Shown here one piece after another: positions 17,323 through 26,959 of a stretch of 64,000 nucleotides of DNA; the first letter of the stretch is position 1; every line of letters begins with the position of its first letter. The stretch spans positions 1,615,501-1,679,500 of the forward strand of contig NZ_OY764902.1 in assembly GCF_963668665.1 (NCBI RefSeq), read 5' to 3'. This DNA comes from an uncultured Anaeromusa sp. Lineage in GTDB: Bacteria > Bacillota > Negativicutes > Anaeromusales > Anaeromusaceae. A program made the translations under genes and the position numbers. The notes below the pieces were generated by a model. The model was not told where the DNA came from. It did no database searches and saw only the letters and a program-made list of their open reading frames with translations.

Positions 17323-18462
17323 ATGGCCAAAGCAAGACTGATTCAAGGCAACCAGGCCTGCGCTGAAGGCGCTCTCGCCGCCGGCGTCACTTTTTTTGCG
17401 GGATATCCCATTACGCCCAGTACGGAAGTAATGGAAATTCTCGCCGAAGAACTGCCCAAACGAGGCGGTAAATTTCTGCAGATGGAAGACGAAATCGCCA
17501 GCATGGGCGCTGTTTGCGGCGCATCCTTGACCGGCGTCAAAGCCATCACCGCTACCAGCGGCCCCGGCTTTTCCTTAAAGCAAGAGCTTATCGGCTACGC
17601 CGCCATGGCGGAACTGCCGGTGGTGATCGTGAACGTGCAGCGTTCCGGTCCCAGTACCGGGCTTCCCACCTCGCCGGCTCAAGGCGATGTCATGCAGTCT
17701 CGCTGGGGCACCCATGGGGATCATGGCATTCTCGTACTCTCCCCGGCATCGGTTAAAGAATCCTATGAAGTGATGATCAAAGCCGTCAACTTTGCCGAGA
17801 AATTCCGCACCCCGGTTATCTTCCTGCTCGACGAAGTCATCGGCCATATGCGCGAACGTGTCGAATTGCCCGAAGAAGGCAGCTGTGAAATCATCGACCG
17901 CAAAGTGCCTACCGGCGCTCCTGCGGACTACCTGGCGTATAAACCGGAAGCCGACGGCGTACCGCCTATGGCTCCCTTTGGCAGCGGCTACCGCTACCAT
18001 GTAACCGGCCTGATGCATGGCTACAACGGCCTGCCTAACAGCACCGCCGCTATGACTACCGAAGTCATCGATCGCATGCACACCAAGCTGGAACAGGCGA
18101 AAGAAGAAATCACCCTTTATACGGAATACGAAATGGCGGACGCCGAACACGTCGTCATCGCTTACGGCGGCACTGCCCGCTCGGCCATTGCCGCTGTGAA
18201 AGCTGCTCGCGCCAAAGGCATCAAGGCCGGCCTCTTAAAACTCATCACCATCTGGCCCTTCCCGGGCGACGTCGTGCAAAAAGCCGCCGCCAAGGCCAAG
18301 ACCGTAATCGTACCGGAAATGAACTACGGTCAGCTCATCGGTGAAGTCGAACGCTACGTTGGTCGGGATAAAGTCCGCGGCGTCAACCGTTTCGACGGCA
18401 CCATCCTGACACCGGACGAAATTTTAGCCGCTCTTGTAGAGGCAACTGGAGGTGCGAACTAA
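17323..18462 (+). CDS. korA: 2-oxoacid:ferredoxin oxidoreductase alpha subunit
   Basis: A 379-residue subunit with AGYPITPSTEVMEILAEELP, MEDEIASMGAVCGASLTG, TATSGPGFSLKQE and RSGPSTGLPT, all typical of KorA/VorB-type alpha chains. It forms the pyrimidine-binding half of the thiamine site together with KorB. The reaction is 2-oxo acid + CoA + oxidised ferredoxin to acyl-CoA + CO2 + reduced ferredoxin. The four-subunit korDABC order fits 2-oxoglutarate, but branched or other 2-oxo acids cannot be excluded. Codons are more C-ending (ATC, GGC, GCC) than in the upstream operon genes, suggesting high expression or separate ancestry. Confidence 0.9.
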   Translation: MAKARLIQGNQACAEGALAAGVTFFAGYPITPSTEVMEILAEELPKRGGKFLQMEDEIASMGAVCGASLTGVKAITATSGPGFSLKQELIGYAAMAELPVVIVNVQRSGPSTGLPTSPAQGDVMQSRWGTHGDHGILVLSPASVKESYEVMIKAVNFAEKFRTPVIFLLDEVIGHMRERVELPEEGSCEIIDRKVPTGAPADYLAYKPEADGVPPMAPFGSGYRYHVTGLMHGYNGLPNSTAAMTTEVIDRMHTKLEQAKEEITLYTEYEMADAEHVVIAYGGTARSAIAAVKAARAKGIKAGLLKLITIWPFPGDVVQKAAAKAKTVIVPEMNYGQLIGEVERYVGRDKVRGVNRFDGTILTPDEILAALVEATGGAN

Positions 18463-19280
18463 TGGCAGACATTCAAAAATACCTGCGCCAAACCGCGCTG
18501 CCGCACATCTGGTGCCCCGGCTGCGGCCACGGCATTCTTCTGGCAGCCATCCTGCGGGCCATTGACGCTCAGGGGCTGGACCAGGATAAAACCGTCATCG
18601 TTTCCGGCATCGGCTGCTCCTCTCGGGCCTCCGGCTACATGGACTTTAACACCGTCCATACCGCTCATGGTCGGGCGCTGCCTTTTGCCACCGGTATCAA
18701 AATGGCTAACCCTGAGCTCAACGTCATCGTCATTACCGGCGACGGCGATGCTACCGCCATCGGCGGCAACCACTTCATTCACGCCGCGCGGCGCAATATT
18801 GACCTTACCACTATTATTTTCGACAACAACATCTACGGCATGACTGGCGGCCAGTCTTCGCCCCTTACGCCCCAGAACAGCCGTTCCACCACGGCGCCCT
18901 TCGGACATATTGAGCGCTCCTTTGATATCGCCAAACTGTCCGTTGCGGCTGGCGCCACCTATGTGGCCCGGGGTACCTCGTTCCATGCGAAGATGCTCAC
19001 CGACCTTATTGCCAAAGGCATTGCCAATAAAGGCTTCTCCGTGATTGACGCCATTTCCGGCTGTCCCACCAGCTTTGGACGCAAAAACAAAATGGCGCAG
19101 CCCTCGAAAATGCTCGAATGGCAGCGCGATCACGCCGTTACCGTCCAAGCGGCGGCCAAGCTTTCGGCGGAACAACTGGCGGATAAATTCCTCATCGGCG
19201 AACTGCATCAGGAAGCAGCGCCGGAATTTACCGACGAATACGCCAAAGTTGTGGAACGCTTGAAAGGAGGCCGTGCATAA
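18462..19280 (+). CDS. korB: 2-oxoacid:ferredoxin oxidoreductase beta subunit (thiamine pyrophosphate)
   Basis: A 272-residue subunit. IWCPGCGHGI binds an Fe-S cluster or structural cysteines, and GDGDATAIGGNHFIHAARRN with NNIYGMTGGQ forms the thiamine pyrophosphate/Mg site. Length and motifs match KorB. The start codon overlaps the korA stop by one base and is preceded by GGAGGTG. Strong C-ending codon use, as in korA. Confidence 0.92.
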   Translation: MADIQKYLRQTALPHIWCPGCGHGILLAAILRAIDAQGLDQDKTVIVSGIGCSSRASGYMDFNTVHTAHGRALPFATGIKMANPELNVIVITGDGDATAIGGNHFIHAARRNIDLTTIIFDNNIYGMTGGQSSPLTPQNSRSTTAPFGHIERSFDIAKLSVAAGATYVARGTSFHAKMLTDLIAKGIANKGFSVIDAISGCPTSFGRKNKMAQPSKMLEWQRDHAVTVQAAAKLSAEQLADKFLIGELHQEAAPEFTDEYAKVVERLKGGRA

Positions 19281-19816
19281 TGTGGCAGATTAGCTTAAGC
19301 GGCACCGGCGGCCAAGGCCTCATCCTCGCTGGCATCATTCTGGCGGAAGCCGCCATCATCGACGGCAAAGAAGCCGTGCAGACCCAGTCCTACGGACCGG
19401 AAGCCCGCGGCGGCTCCAGCAAGGCGGAAGTCATCATTGCTGACGCCCCGATCGATTATCCTAAAGTCACCAAGGCGGACTTGATGCTCTCCATGAGCCA
19501 GGCCGCCTGCGACAAATACATCTCCGTCCTCAAAGACGGCGGCATGCTTATGTTGGACAGCACCTTTGTGCAAGACGTGCCAAAAGTAGACGCCAAGATT
19601 CTTTCGCTGCCCATTACCAAGACAGCCAAAGAAGAGCTGGGTCACGCCATGTTCGCCAACATCATCGCCTTAGGGGCGCTGGTGGGCGCGACCAACATGG
19701 TTACCGAAGCCGCTTTGACCGAAGCCGTCTTGGACCGCATTCCCAAAGGCACCGAAGAGAAGAACCAGAAGGCTCTTTCTTTAGGCCTAGCCTTAGGTAA
19801 AGCTCAGCAAGGATAA
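19280..19816 (+). CDS. korC: 2-oxoacid:ferredoxin oxidoreductase gamma subunit
   Basis: A 178-residue subunit with SGTGGQGLILAGIILAEAA at the N-terminus and QSYGPEARGGSSKAEV, which define the gamma chain (CoA-binding side) of this enzyme family. It starts at the last base of korB with AAAGGAGG upstream. Last gene of the operon. Confidence 0.92.
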   Translation: MWQISLSGTGGQGLILAGIILAEAAIIDGKEAVQTQSYGPEARGGSSKAEVIIADAPIDYPKVTKADLMLSMSQAACDKYISVLKDGGMLMLDSTFVQDVPKVDAKILSLPITKTAKEELGHAMFANIIALGALVGATNMVTEAALTEAVLDRIPKGTEEKNQKALSLGLALGKAQQG

Positions 19817-19856
19817 AGAAAGATTAGCAGATTGGTTATTTGCGATAAAATCAAGA

Positions 19857-19889
19857 AAAGGGATTGGGCTATTACAGCTCAATCCCTTT
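19857..19889 (+). terminator. Likely terminator of the hydroxy-acid/kor operon
   Basis: AAAGGGATTG and CAATCCCTTT (19857-19866 with 19880-19889) form a 10-bp stem. The T run on the plus side is short; the minus side is richer in T. Confidence 0.55.
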
Positions 19890-19966
19890 GACCGTATTAA
19901 AAAAGGACTTATGAAAACATAATCTACGAATATAGTAACGTGCGAACAGTATAAGGAGGGTAACTA

Positions 19967-21937
19967 ATGCAAAGCATTCGTAACAAGCTGACTATCATGA
20001 TGGTAGTGACGGTAGTGATTTCCTTATGCATATTAGGTGCGGCGAACTATTGGAATGCCCAAAAAGTGATTTTGCAAGATGCGGAAGAAAATTTGACGTC
20101 GGTGGCGCAAATTAATTCGGAGCGTATGGGAGCTTGGTTAGGCAAGCGGACCTCGGAAGTTGAAGTGCTGGCGCGAACACCGGTTATGCAGACCAGCGAT
20201 TTGAATCAAATCATGCCCTATTTAAAAGAAGAAGCTAAGCTCAATCCGGTATATGCACGCTTTTTGGTAGCGGATTTGCAGGGAAATACTCGCTATAGTA
20301 ATGACACTGCGGCCAATATTGCGGACCGGGAGTATTTCCAACAGGCAAAAGCGGGTAAGTTTGTGATTGCAGATCCGGTTATTGCTAAAGTGGACGGTAA
20401 GATGGTAGTAGTTGTTGCCGGTCCTATTAAGAAAAATGGACAAGTGGTTGGCGTTCTTGGCGGCACGATTACGGTGGATGAACTGACAAAAGTTGTAAAT
20501 GAAGTGAAAGTGGGACAATCTGGTTACGCCTATGTTACTCAAAAAAATGGCTTGATCATCATGCATCCTGACAAGGAACGTGTTATGAAAGAAAATATCC
20601 ACGCGGATGCTGAAAAGGATGCGGCATTAAAACCGCTGGTGGCAGTAACCGAAGGCGGGAAAAATTTAGCGCGCTATGTGGCGCAAGGCACAGAAAAATA
20701 TATTGTTTACAATCCAATTGACGGTACGTCCTGGGGCTTGAGTGTGACCGTTCCAGTTCAAGAAATTACTGGAAAAATGAACTCGATGATGTGGACCTCT
20801 CTACTGGTAGTGCTTGTCGTGCTAGTAGCGGCGGGGCTTGTGGCGCGCGTATTGGCTCGACGCTTTGCCCGGCCCATTCAAGAGCTTAATGAGTTGGCTT
20901 GCCGTCTTTCTCAGGGTAATTTACAAAACGTTGAGAGGCGTATTCACTCTCGGGATGAAATCGGTCAATTGGAAGCGGCTTTTCAGACGATGGCGGAGAG
21001 CTTGCGAGCGCTTGTTCAGCAGGTGGCCCAGTCTGTGCAGCGCGTATCCTCTGCCTCGGAAGCGCTGACAGCTGGCTCGGGCCAAGCGGCGCAAGCATCC
21101 GATCATGTAGCGACTTCCATTTTGCAAATGGCTCAAGAAACCGATAAGCAGGCCACTGCTATTGTTGAGGCGACTAAAATTATTGAAGAGATTACCAAGG
21201 AAACAGAAGCGACGGCTCAACGTGGTCGGAATGTCTTGGAAATAGTCAAGGGAACGGCGGACGCGACAAAACATGGGCGGACGGCGGTCGAACAAGCAGT
21301 AGGCGAGATGGAAAGTTTAGGGAAAAAATCAGTAGCCGTGGAGGAGGCCATTGGCGAGCTGTCTCGCGGTTCGCGAGAGATTGGAGAGATCGTGGAGCTG
21401 ATTTCCAATATTGCTGGGCAGACTAATTTGTTGGCTCTAAATGCGGCTATTGAAGCGGCCCGGGCTGGAGAGCAGGGGCGCGGCTTTGCTGTGGTGGCTG
21501 ATGAGGTGCGTAAACTGGCAGAACAGTCTAATCAAGCGGCGCAGCAGATTGCGGCGTTGATTGGAGACAACGAGGCCAAAATGAACCAGGCTGTCGAAGC
21601 GACTAAGTCCAGCGTGGCAGGAATTCATTCCGGCGTGGAACTTGTTGTTGTCACAGGGCATACGTTTCAGCAGATTTCCGACTCTGTGTTCAAATTGGAG
21701 GAACATGTACAAGAGATGGCAGTTGCTGTGGAAAAAATTGCCCAAGATAATGGGCGAGTATCTGGCTCTATTTCGCAAATTGAGAGAATGAGTCAGAAAA
21801 ATGCCGGGGAAGCGCAAAGTATTTCTGCAGCGACGGAAGAACAGGCGGCTTCAATGGAAGAAATTGCGGCCGCTAGTCATACTTTGGGCGGTATGGCGGA
21901 CGAATTGAAGGGGGCGGTTAGCAAATTTAAACTCTAA
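19967..21937 (+). CDS. Methyl-accepting chemotaxis protein with dCache sensor
   Basis: A 656-residue transmembrane chemoreceptor. A first membrane segment (about 8-27) is followed by an external double-Cache domain (about 35-270, with [32 protein letters not shown]), a second membrane segment (275-297), HAMP (298-350) and a cytoplasmic signalling rod with the tip [19 protein letters not shown] and [16 protein letters not shown]. dCache domains bind small ligands such as amino or carboxylic acids. Monocistronic, with AAGGAGG upstream and a strong hairpin downstream. Because it follows the kor operon it may sense the same class of substrates (inference). Confidence 0.94.
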   Translation: MQSIRNKLTIMMVVTVVISLCILGAANYWNAQKVILQDAEENLTSVAQINSERMGAWLGKRTSEVEVLARTPVMQTSDLNQIMPYLKEEAKLNPVYARFLVADLQGNTRYSNDTAANIADREYFQQAKAGKFVIADPVIAKVDGKMVVVVAGPIKKNGQVVGVLGGTITVDELTKVVNEVKVGQSGYAYVTQKNGLIIMHPDKERVMKENIHADAEKDAALKPLVAVTEGGKNLARYVAQGTEKYIVYNPIDGTSWGLSVTVPVQEITGKMNSMMWTSLLVVLVVLVAAGLVARVLARRFARPIQELNELACRLSQGNLQNVERRIHSRDEIGQLEAAFQTMAESLRALVQQVAQSVQRVSSASEALTAGSGQAAQASDHVATSILQMAQETDKQATAIVEATKIIEEITKETEATAQRGRNVLEIVKGTADATKHGRTAVEQAVGEMESLGKKSVAVEEAIGELSRGSREIGEIVELISNIAGQTNLLALNAAIEAARAGEQGRGFAVVADEVRKLAEQSNQAAQQIAALIGDNEAKMNQAVEATKSSVAGIHSGVELVVVTGHTFQQISDSVFKLEEHVQEMAVAVEKIAQDNGRVSGSISQIERMSQKNAGEAQSISAATEEQAASMEEIAAASHTLGGMADELKGAVSKFKL

Positions 21938-21988
21938 GTAAACATTAAAATAGTTTTTGTGCTAGAAAAGGTCTAGTTGCAGTACGTT

Positions 21989-22023
21989 AAGAGGCCTCAG
22001 ACATTGCTAGTCTGAGGCCTCTT
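21989..22023. terminator. Terminator between convergent mcp and lytT genes
   Basis: AAGAGGCCTCAGAC and GTCTGAGGCCTCTT (21989-22002 with 22010-22023) make a 14-bp perfect stem. The plus side has a TTTTGTTTTT tail a few bases on. It lies in the gap between two converging genes. Confidence 0.75.
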
Positions 22024-22041
22024 GACGTACTTTTGTTTTTC

Positions 22042-22791
22042 TTAGAACTGAATATGTTGACGCAGGTTTTTGACGAAATTGCGACTAACCGGGGCTTCCG
22101 CCGGGAGCGCACCGCGCAAGGTGAGCAGGTAGCCGCGGTTAAACCAGTGGGAAAGCTGCTCAATAGCGCTGAGGTTGACAATGAAATTGCGGTGGCAGCG
22201 TATGAAGTGGTTGCCATCTAATAGAGATTCAAACTCTTGCAGGGAAAGCTTGCTTTGAAAAGTGCCTCCGTCTAAGGTTTGTAGATAGACTTGACGATTT
22301 TGGGCAAAAACCATCTGAATTTGTTGGGCGTCGACGATCAATAAACGGTCATTTTTTTCTACCGTAAACTTTTGCGGCAATTGCTTGGAGGGCATAGTGA
22401 CCGACATTTCTTGCGGCGCAGGCATAAAGCGCCTGATTTTTGTCAGGACGCGCTGTAAATCGGCTTCGTCGAAGGGCTTTAGCAGATAATCCAACGCATT
22501 CACTCCGAAAGCGTCGAGGGCAAAACCGCTGTGGGCGGTGACAAATACGATGGCCGGGGCTTCAGGCAGGCTTGCTAGGGCACGGGCGACAGCAATGCCG
22601 GTTTGTTCGGGCATCTGGATGTCTAGAAAAACAATGTCCAGCGGGTGTGTTTTAATAAAATTTAGGGCGGTGTTGCCGTCATGGCAAACTCCGGCGACAA
22701 TGACGTCTGGGGCGCATTGACTAAGAAGCTCTGAAAGCTCTAGACACAACAGAGGTTCATCGTCAGCAATAAGTGCTTGGTAGGTGTTCAT
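22042..22791 (-). CDS. lytT: LytTR-family response regulator (LytT/LytR-like)
   Basis: A 249-residue two-domain regulator. The receiver domain carries ALIADDEP and the phospho-accepting aspartate in VFLDIQMPEQTG. It is followed by a LytTR DNA-binding domain (FIRCHRNFIVNLSAIEQLS near the end). I start it at 22791, where AAGGAGG is 8 bases upstream; a longer frame to 22911 merely runs back into lytS. The gene overlaps the end of lytS by 29 bases. The partner LytS kinase is upstream. In Bacillota such systems control lrgAB, which here is unlinked at 36904-37949. Confidence 0.92.
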   Translation of the reverse strand: MNTYQALIADDEPLLCLELSELLSQCAPDVIVAGVCHDGNTALNFIKTHPLDIVFLDIQMPEQTGIAVARALASLPEAPAIVFVTAHSGFALDAFGVNALDYLLKPFDEADLQRVLTKIRRFMPAPQEMSVTMPSKQLPQKFTVEKNDRLLIVDAQQIQMVFAQNRQVYLQTLDGGTFQSKLSLQEFESLLDGNHFIRCHRNFIVNLSAIEQLSHWFNRGYLLTLRGALPAEAPVSRNFVKNLRQHIQF

Positions 22792-24499
22792 GCGGCGTTC
22801 CTCCTTGCAGGTCAGCGGGTGTGGTTTTTTCCCAATGTAGAGGTATTTGAAGCATGGCCTTAGTTCCTGCGTCTGGATGACTTTGAATTTGCAAGGAAGC
22901 GCGGGGTCCATACAGTAGCTGCAGTCGTTTGCGGATGTTACTTAAGCCGATGCCAGCGCCTTGAATTTCTGGCGGAAGTGGTGATGAGGGTTGGAAGCCC
23001 ACGCCGTTGTCATTGACTGTAATTTGCAGGTAGTCACTGCTTTTTTTGGCGGAAATATGAATAGCGCCGCCATCTTTTTTGGGAGTTAGGCCGTGTTTAA
23101 TGGAGTTTTCTACAAGGGGTTGTAGTGTAAACGTGGGGATAGGGAAGATGAGTAAGTCATTGGCAATATCAACATGGAGCTGTAGGCGTTCTCCAAAACG
23201 GGCCTTCTCTAAGCGGACATAGCGAGAAACGGTTTCCATTTCCTGATGCAAGGAGACGTAGTCCTGATTTTGGACCAAGGTAGAGCGCAGAAAGTCAGAA
23301 AGATCTTTGAGGCGGTGCCGCGCAGTTTCTCCATCAGTGCGAACAAGGACGCGGATTGTGGCGAGGGTGTTAAAGAGAAAATGGGGGTTGACTTGAGCGC
23401 GGAGCAAATTGTATTCGGCTTGCTCTAGCAGGCGCGCTTGCTGGGTAAGTTGCGAGTAAGCCAACTGCGAGCTGAGAAAATCGGCAATGCCTTGGATTAA
23501 TTCGCTTTCGTGAGGAAGAATTTTCTGTTGACTGGATTGGAAAATTTTTACGCTGCCGAAGAATTCACCGTTTACTAAAAGGGGAGCGTCGATGACACTG
23601 GTAAGGGGGCAGTTTTCATGAGGACAACCAATTTCATCCCGGGTGCTGGCAATAACCGGTTGACCGGTGCGGCGCGCTTCTTTGGTAGCTAGCGTGAGAA
23701 TCGGCTGGCCGCGCAGGTGATGATCTGAACCTAAGCCTTGAAAGGCAAGAATATGAGTGGCGTCGGTGACGGCAACAGCGGCAGGGTGAAATTCTTGGTA
23801 TAAAATATCGACCAATGCGGAGGCGGCGGCTGGAGTGAGGCCTTGGTGCAGAATATGACCGGACTGGTGGATAACCCGCATCGCTTGCTGTGCGGAACGA
23901 GCTTGAATCTTTTCTTGTTCGGAAAAAATGTCTTGGACGATGTAGAGGAAAAGGCAAGAAGCTAGAGAATTGGAAATAATTGTGGGGATAGCGATGAATT
24001 TTTCCAGTTCCCAGGCGGCCTCAAACGGTTCGGAAAGAAGCAAGACCAGGCTTTTGAGAATAAATTCGCTGATAAGGGCTGTTTTCAAAGCAATGGAGAG
24101 CGTTATACGTCGTGGTCGGTAATGCAAATGGACGTAACCACTCCAGAGGCCGATAATGATGTTGGAAATAACGGCGGCTTCCATGGTGTAGCCTCCCATG
24201 AAATAACGGGGGATGGCGCCGATGAGTCCAGCGCCCATACCGACGATAGGGCCTCCTAGCAGACCGCCGACAATGGGGCCGACTATGCGGTTATTGGCCA
24301 TGGAGCCATGAAGAGGAATACCCAGACCGTTGCCCAGTACGGATAGCAGGCCGAAAACGAGAATTAAAAAGCCGCGATCACGCCAAGAAGAGGCCTGATG
24401 ATTGATGGTGCGGCGAAAGGGAGCCAACTGGGCAATAAGATAGGCGCTGAGGCCGATGACGGCAAAATTATAGAGCACTTGCAACATAAAATCGGACAT
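22763..24499 (-). CDS. lytS: LytS-family sensor histidine kinase
   Basis: A 578-residue membrane kinase. The N-terminal 5TM-Lyt domain (about 1-190, five to six hydrophobic segments with GLGIPLHGS, PRYFMGGYT) is followed by a GAF-like region (230-350, with IGCPHENCPL). Then come the His-kinase segment with the phospho-acceptor in RAQVNPHFLFNTL, and an HATPase domain (LVENSIKHG, NDNGVGF, GIGLSNIRKRL). AAGGAG ribosome site. It forms a two-gene operon with lytT and probably senses membrane or envelope state. Confidence 0.94.
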   Translation of the reverse strand: MSDFMLQVLYNFAVIGLSAYLIAQLAPFRRTINHQASSWRDRGFLILVFGLLSVLGNGLGIPLHGSMANNRIVGPIVGGLLGGPIVGMGAGLIGAIPRYFMGGYTMEAAVISNIIIGLWSGYVHLHYRPRRITLSIALKTALISEFILKSLVLLLSEPFEAAWELEKFIAIPTIISNSLASCLFLYIVQDIFSEQEKIQARSAQQAMRVIHQSGHILHQGLTPAAASALVDILYQEFHPAAVAVTDATHILAFQGLGSDHHLRGQPILTLATKEARRTGQPVIASTRDEIGCPHENCPLTSVIDAPLLVNGEFFGSVKIFQSSQQKILPHESELIQGIADFLSSQLAYSQLTQQARLLEQAEYNLLRAQVNPHFLFNTLATIRVLVRTDGETARHRLKDLSDFLRSTLVQNQDYVSLHQEMETVSRYVRLEKARFGERLQLHVDIANDLLIFPIPTFTLQPLVENSIKHGLTPKKDGGAIHISAKKSSDYLQITVNDNGVGFQPSSPLPPEIQGAGIGLSNIRKRLQLLYGPRASLQIQSHPDAGTKAMLQIPLHWEKTTPADLQGGTPHEHLPSTYC

Positions 24500-24648
24500 G
24501 GCGGGACTCCTTCGAAAGTGGTTTTCTTTTATCGTAACACATCACAAAGGTTTTCACATCTTACGGGTGTTCGCCGCAGGAAAAAAACGGTACAATAGTA
24601 CAGAAGAAGCGTTTAGAGAGCGCAGCAGACTGGAAAGGTGGCGCATGG

Positions 24649-25236
24649 ATGGTTGCGGACATGGCGGGACGAGATTTTTTGATTATTGATTTTGAATTTA
24701 CAACGCATAAGAAGTTAGTAGGAAAACCAAGAGCATTTTTCCCGGAGATCATCGAAGTGGGCGCTGTGCGCATGGGAACGCCGGAATTAGCGCTGGGCGA
24801 GGAATACCAATCGTTTGTTAAACCGCGTTTTTTTCCGCGCTTGACGAAGGAATGCATGGAGATTGCCATTATCAATCAAGAGGATGTGGATGGCGGTGTT
24901 GATTTAGGAGAAATGCTTGGCGGGTTGAACTCTTTGTATCAGGAAGGGCGGACGTATTTTGTCGCCTGGGGTGATTCAGACCGAGAAGTGTTGGCGACGG
25001 ATTGCAAGCGCTATGGCTTGGACTATCCTTTTATATATGAAGATTATATTGATTTAGCGGCGGCCTATAAGCAGCATTATGGCAAAGACCGCACTCCTTC
25101 CCTTAAGCACGCGGTGGAGGAAAGCGGCATTGAGCGTCTGGGGTGGTGTCATATGGCGCTGGACGACGCCAAAAATACAGGCTTGCTGCTGGCGCATCTT
25201 TTGCGTGACGGCTGGCGACCGGGAATGGGCGTCTAG
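24649..25236 (+). CDS. DEDDh-type 3'-5' exonuclease (KapD-like)
   Basis: A 195-residue protein of the RNase T/DnaQ-like exonuclease superfamily. Exo I is IIDFEFT, Exo II contains AWGDSDREVL, and Exo III is HMALDDAKNTGLLLAHLL with the catalytic His and Asp. The family includes KapD of Bacillus. It is soluble. Start choice is uncertain by a few codons (ATGs at 24649 and 24661). It is divergent from lytS and followed closely by the lipase gene. Confidence 0.85.
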   Translation: MVADMAGRDFLIIDFEFTTHKKLVGKPRAFFPEIIEVGAVRMGTPELALGEEYQSFVKPRFFPRLTKECMEIAIINQEDVDGGVDLGEMLGGLNSLYQEGRTYFVAWGDSDREVLATDCKRYGLDYPFIYEDYIDLAAAYKQHYGKDRTPSLKHAVEESGIERLGWCHMALDDAKNTGLLLAHLLRDGWRPGMGV

Positions 25237-25263
25237 GCCCGAGAAATGAGAGGAGTGAAGGAA

Positions 25264-26613
25264 ATGGCGATGCGGGAAAAATGGCTTCGGCAAATGGCTT
25301 CCTTAGTGGTGGGAACGGGATTTTTGTTGGCGGTATCGGTGGCCCAGGCGGGAGCCGCCCTTGATGCGGTACATGAAAAAGGCAAAGTGTATTTGGCGGC
25401 GGCGGCCTCCTTGGCGGCTTATAACGATCGCTTGGGCATGCTGGTAAACGAGGCGCTCCAGGAAGAAGGCTGGGAGATTACCAAATATAAGCACAGTACG
25501 GCGTCGGCTGACGCCCGCTTTATTGTTCTCAAAAATTTAAATGCGGACTCCTGGGAGCCTACATACACCTTGGCTGTGGCGGGTACGGAAAACACCAAGG
25601 ACATCAAGACCGATATGAAGCTTGGCAAGGTGTGGTTCACCGGGGCGACCCAGGCGGAGTTTAACGCCGCCGGCGCTGCGACTAATGTGCCAGATGACAA
25701 GCCCAAGGTGCACAAGGGTTTTTATCAGTATGTGCAAACAGCCATTGACGCAGGCGAAGACGGCCATCCTATATATAAGGCGCTGATGAGCGATCCTTCG
25801 CAGCGGCTGCTTATCACCGGGCATAGCCTGGGCGGGGCGGTGGCTACTCTGGGCGGCGCGCGGCTGCTTCTGGCGGGCGTTAATCCGGCTCAGGTAGAGG
25901 TGTTGACCTTCGGCGCGCCTGCAGTGGGTAACGCCGCTTTTAAGCAGGAAACCGAAGGCAAGCTGGCCTTAGAGCGCGTAGTGCTGGACGGTGATCCCGT
26001 TCCCGGGCTGGTGCAAAAATTTGGCGGCGGTTATGCGCAGTTCGGCAAAGAGGTGCGCTGGCAGGAAGAAAACTATATGCACCAAAAACCGCATTCCATG
26101 GCGGTCTACATGGATGTGGCCATGAAGGACTATTACCGGGCACTGCAGGAAGCGGAAAAAGCCGGTGAAATTGTGACTCCCAGGCAGAGCGAAGGCGAAG
26201 GGCCTAAGGCCTATGTCGTGCCGGCCAGCTTTAAGCTACCCCAAGAAATGGAGGGCGAACAGCCCTTTATGCAGCAGGTGATGGAGCGGCAGTATCGGCG
26301 GGCCTTGAAGGGCTATGTGCTGGCAGATGCGGCGGCAGCCACGCCGAAGGAGGATTTGGAAGCGGCGAAACAGGCAGGCTGCCAGTGGCTGGTGCGGACA
26401 GAGGTGCAGGTGACTCGCCTGCGCCAGGAAGTGAACGGACATGTAATTTCACTGAACCAAACGGTGTACCGTGTGGCGGACGGCCGCCTGGCGGCGACCA
26501 GCGATTACCAATCTTCAACGCGGGAGCTGACGCCGCTGGTAGTGATTATGCATCTGACGCGCAATTTTGCGAAAGACGGTGTGCGCTGGCTGGATATGCC
26601 GCAAAAGGGGTAA
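25264..26613 (+). CDS. Secreted class 3 lipase-like serine hydrolase
   Basis: A 449-residue protein with a signal peptide (VVGTGFLLAVSVAQAGAA). The alpha/beta-hydrolase core carries the nucleophile elbow GHSLGG (Ser188), a likely catalytic Asp in LDGDPVPG and His in QKPHSMAVY (about 277), matching the fungal/class 3 lipase layout. The last 150 residues form an extra domain without a recognised family. I prefer ATG 25264, which has AGAGGAG 9 bases upstream, over ATG 25246. It may act on envelope lipids or exogenous esters. Confidence 0.85.
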   Translation: MAMREKWLRQMASLVVGTGFLLAVSVAQAGAALDAVHEKGKVYLAAAASLAAYNDRLGMLVNEALQEEGWEITKYKHSTASADARFIVLKNLNADSWEPTYTLAVAGTENTKDIKTDMKLGKVWFTGATQAEFNAAGAATNVPDDKPKVHKGFYQYVQTAIDAGEDGHPIYKALMSDPSQRLLITGHSLGGAVATLGGARLLLAGVNPAQVEVLTFGAPAVGNAAFKQETEGKLALERVVLDGDPVPGLVQKFGGGYAQFGKEVRWQEENYMHQKPHSMAVYMDVAMKDYYRALQEAEKAGEIVTPRQSEGEGPKAYVVPASFKLPQEMEGEQPFMQQVMERQYRRALKGYVLADAAAATPKEDLEAAKQAGCQWLVRTEVQVTRLRQEVNGHVISLNQTVYRVADGRLAATSDYQSSTRELTPLVVIMHLTRNFAKDGVRWLDMPQKG

Positions 26614-26617
26614 CGAA

Positions 26618-26959
26618 ATGGCGCTGAACATCCAGATTTTCGGCACGAAAAAATGCCAGGATACGCGCAAGGCGGAGCGCTATTTTAAAGAGCGCCGTAT
26701 GACGTATCATTTTATAGATTTGAATATTCGCGGCCTTTCTAAGGGCGAATTACGGGCGGTGGCCCAGGCTGTGGGGGGCGTGGAGAAAATGGCTGATGCG
26801 AATGGCAAGGAAGCGGCGCGCCTCAATTTGCGATACATTCTGCATAACGTGGAAGAAAAGCTGCTGGAGCATCCGCTGCTTTTGAAAACCCCGGTTGTGC
26901 GTAATGGCGCTAAAGCAACAGTGGGCTATTGTCCTGAGGTTTGGCAGACATGGCAGTAA
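26618..26959 (+). CDS. ArsC/Spx/YffB-family thioredoxin-fold protein
   Basis: A 113-residue protein with FGTKKCQDTRKAERYFKER at the N-terminus (a single active-site cysteine), a central FIDLNIRGLSKGEL and PVVRNGAKATVGYCPE near the end, the pattern of the ArsC-like family. Lacks the CxxC of Spx. The start MALNIQ follows AAAAGGGG. It overlaps the next gene by 10 bases. The family's redox role is known, but the substrate here is not. Confidence 0.85.
   Translation: MALNIQIFGTKKCQDTRKAERYFKERRMTYHFIDLNIRGLSKGELRAVAQAVGGVEKMADANGKEAARLNLRYILHNVEEKLLEHPLLLKTPVVRNGAKATVGYCPEVWQTWQ

Noticed and set aside
22792..22911. Longer N-terminus for LytT
   Set aside because: The extra 40 codons are out-of-frame lytS sequence; the ATG at 22791 has a perfect ribosome site at the normal receiver start.
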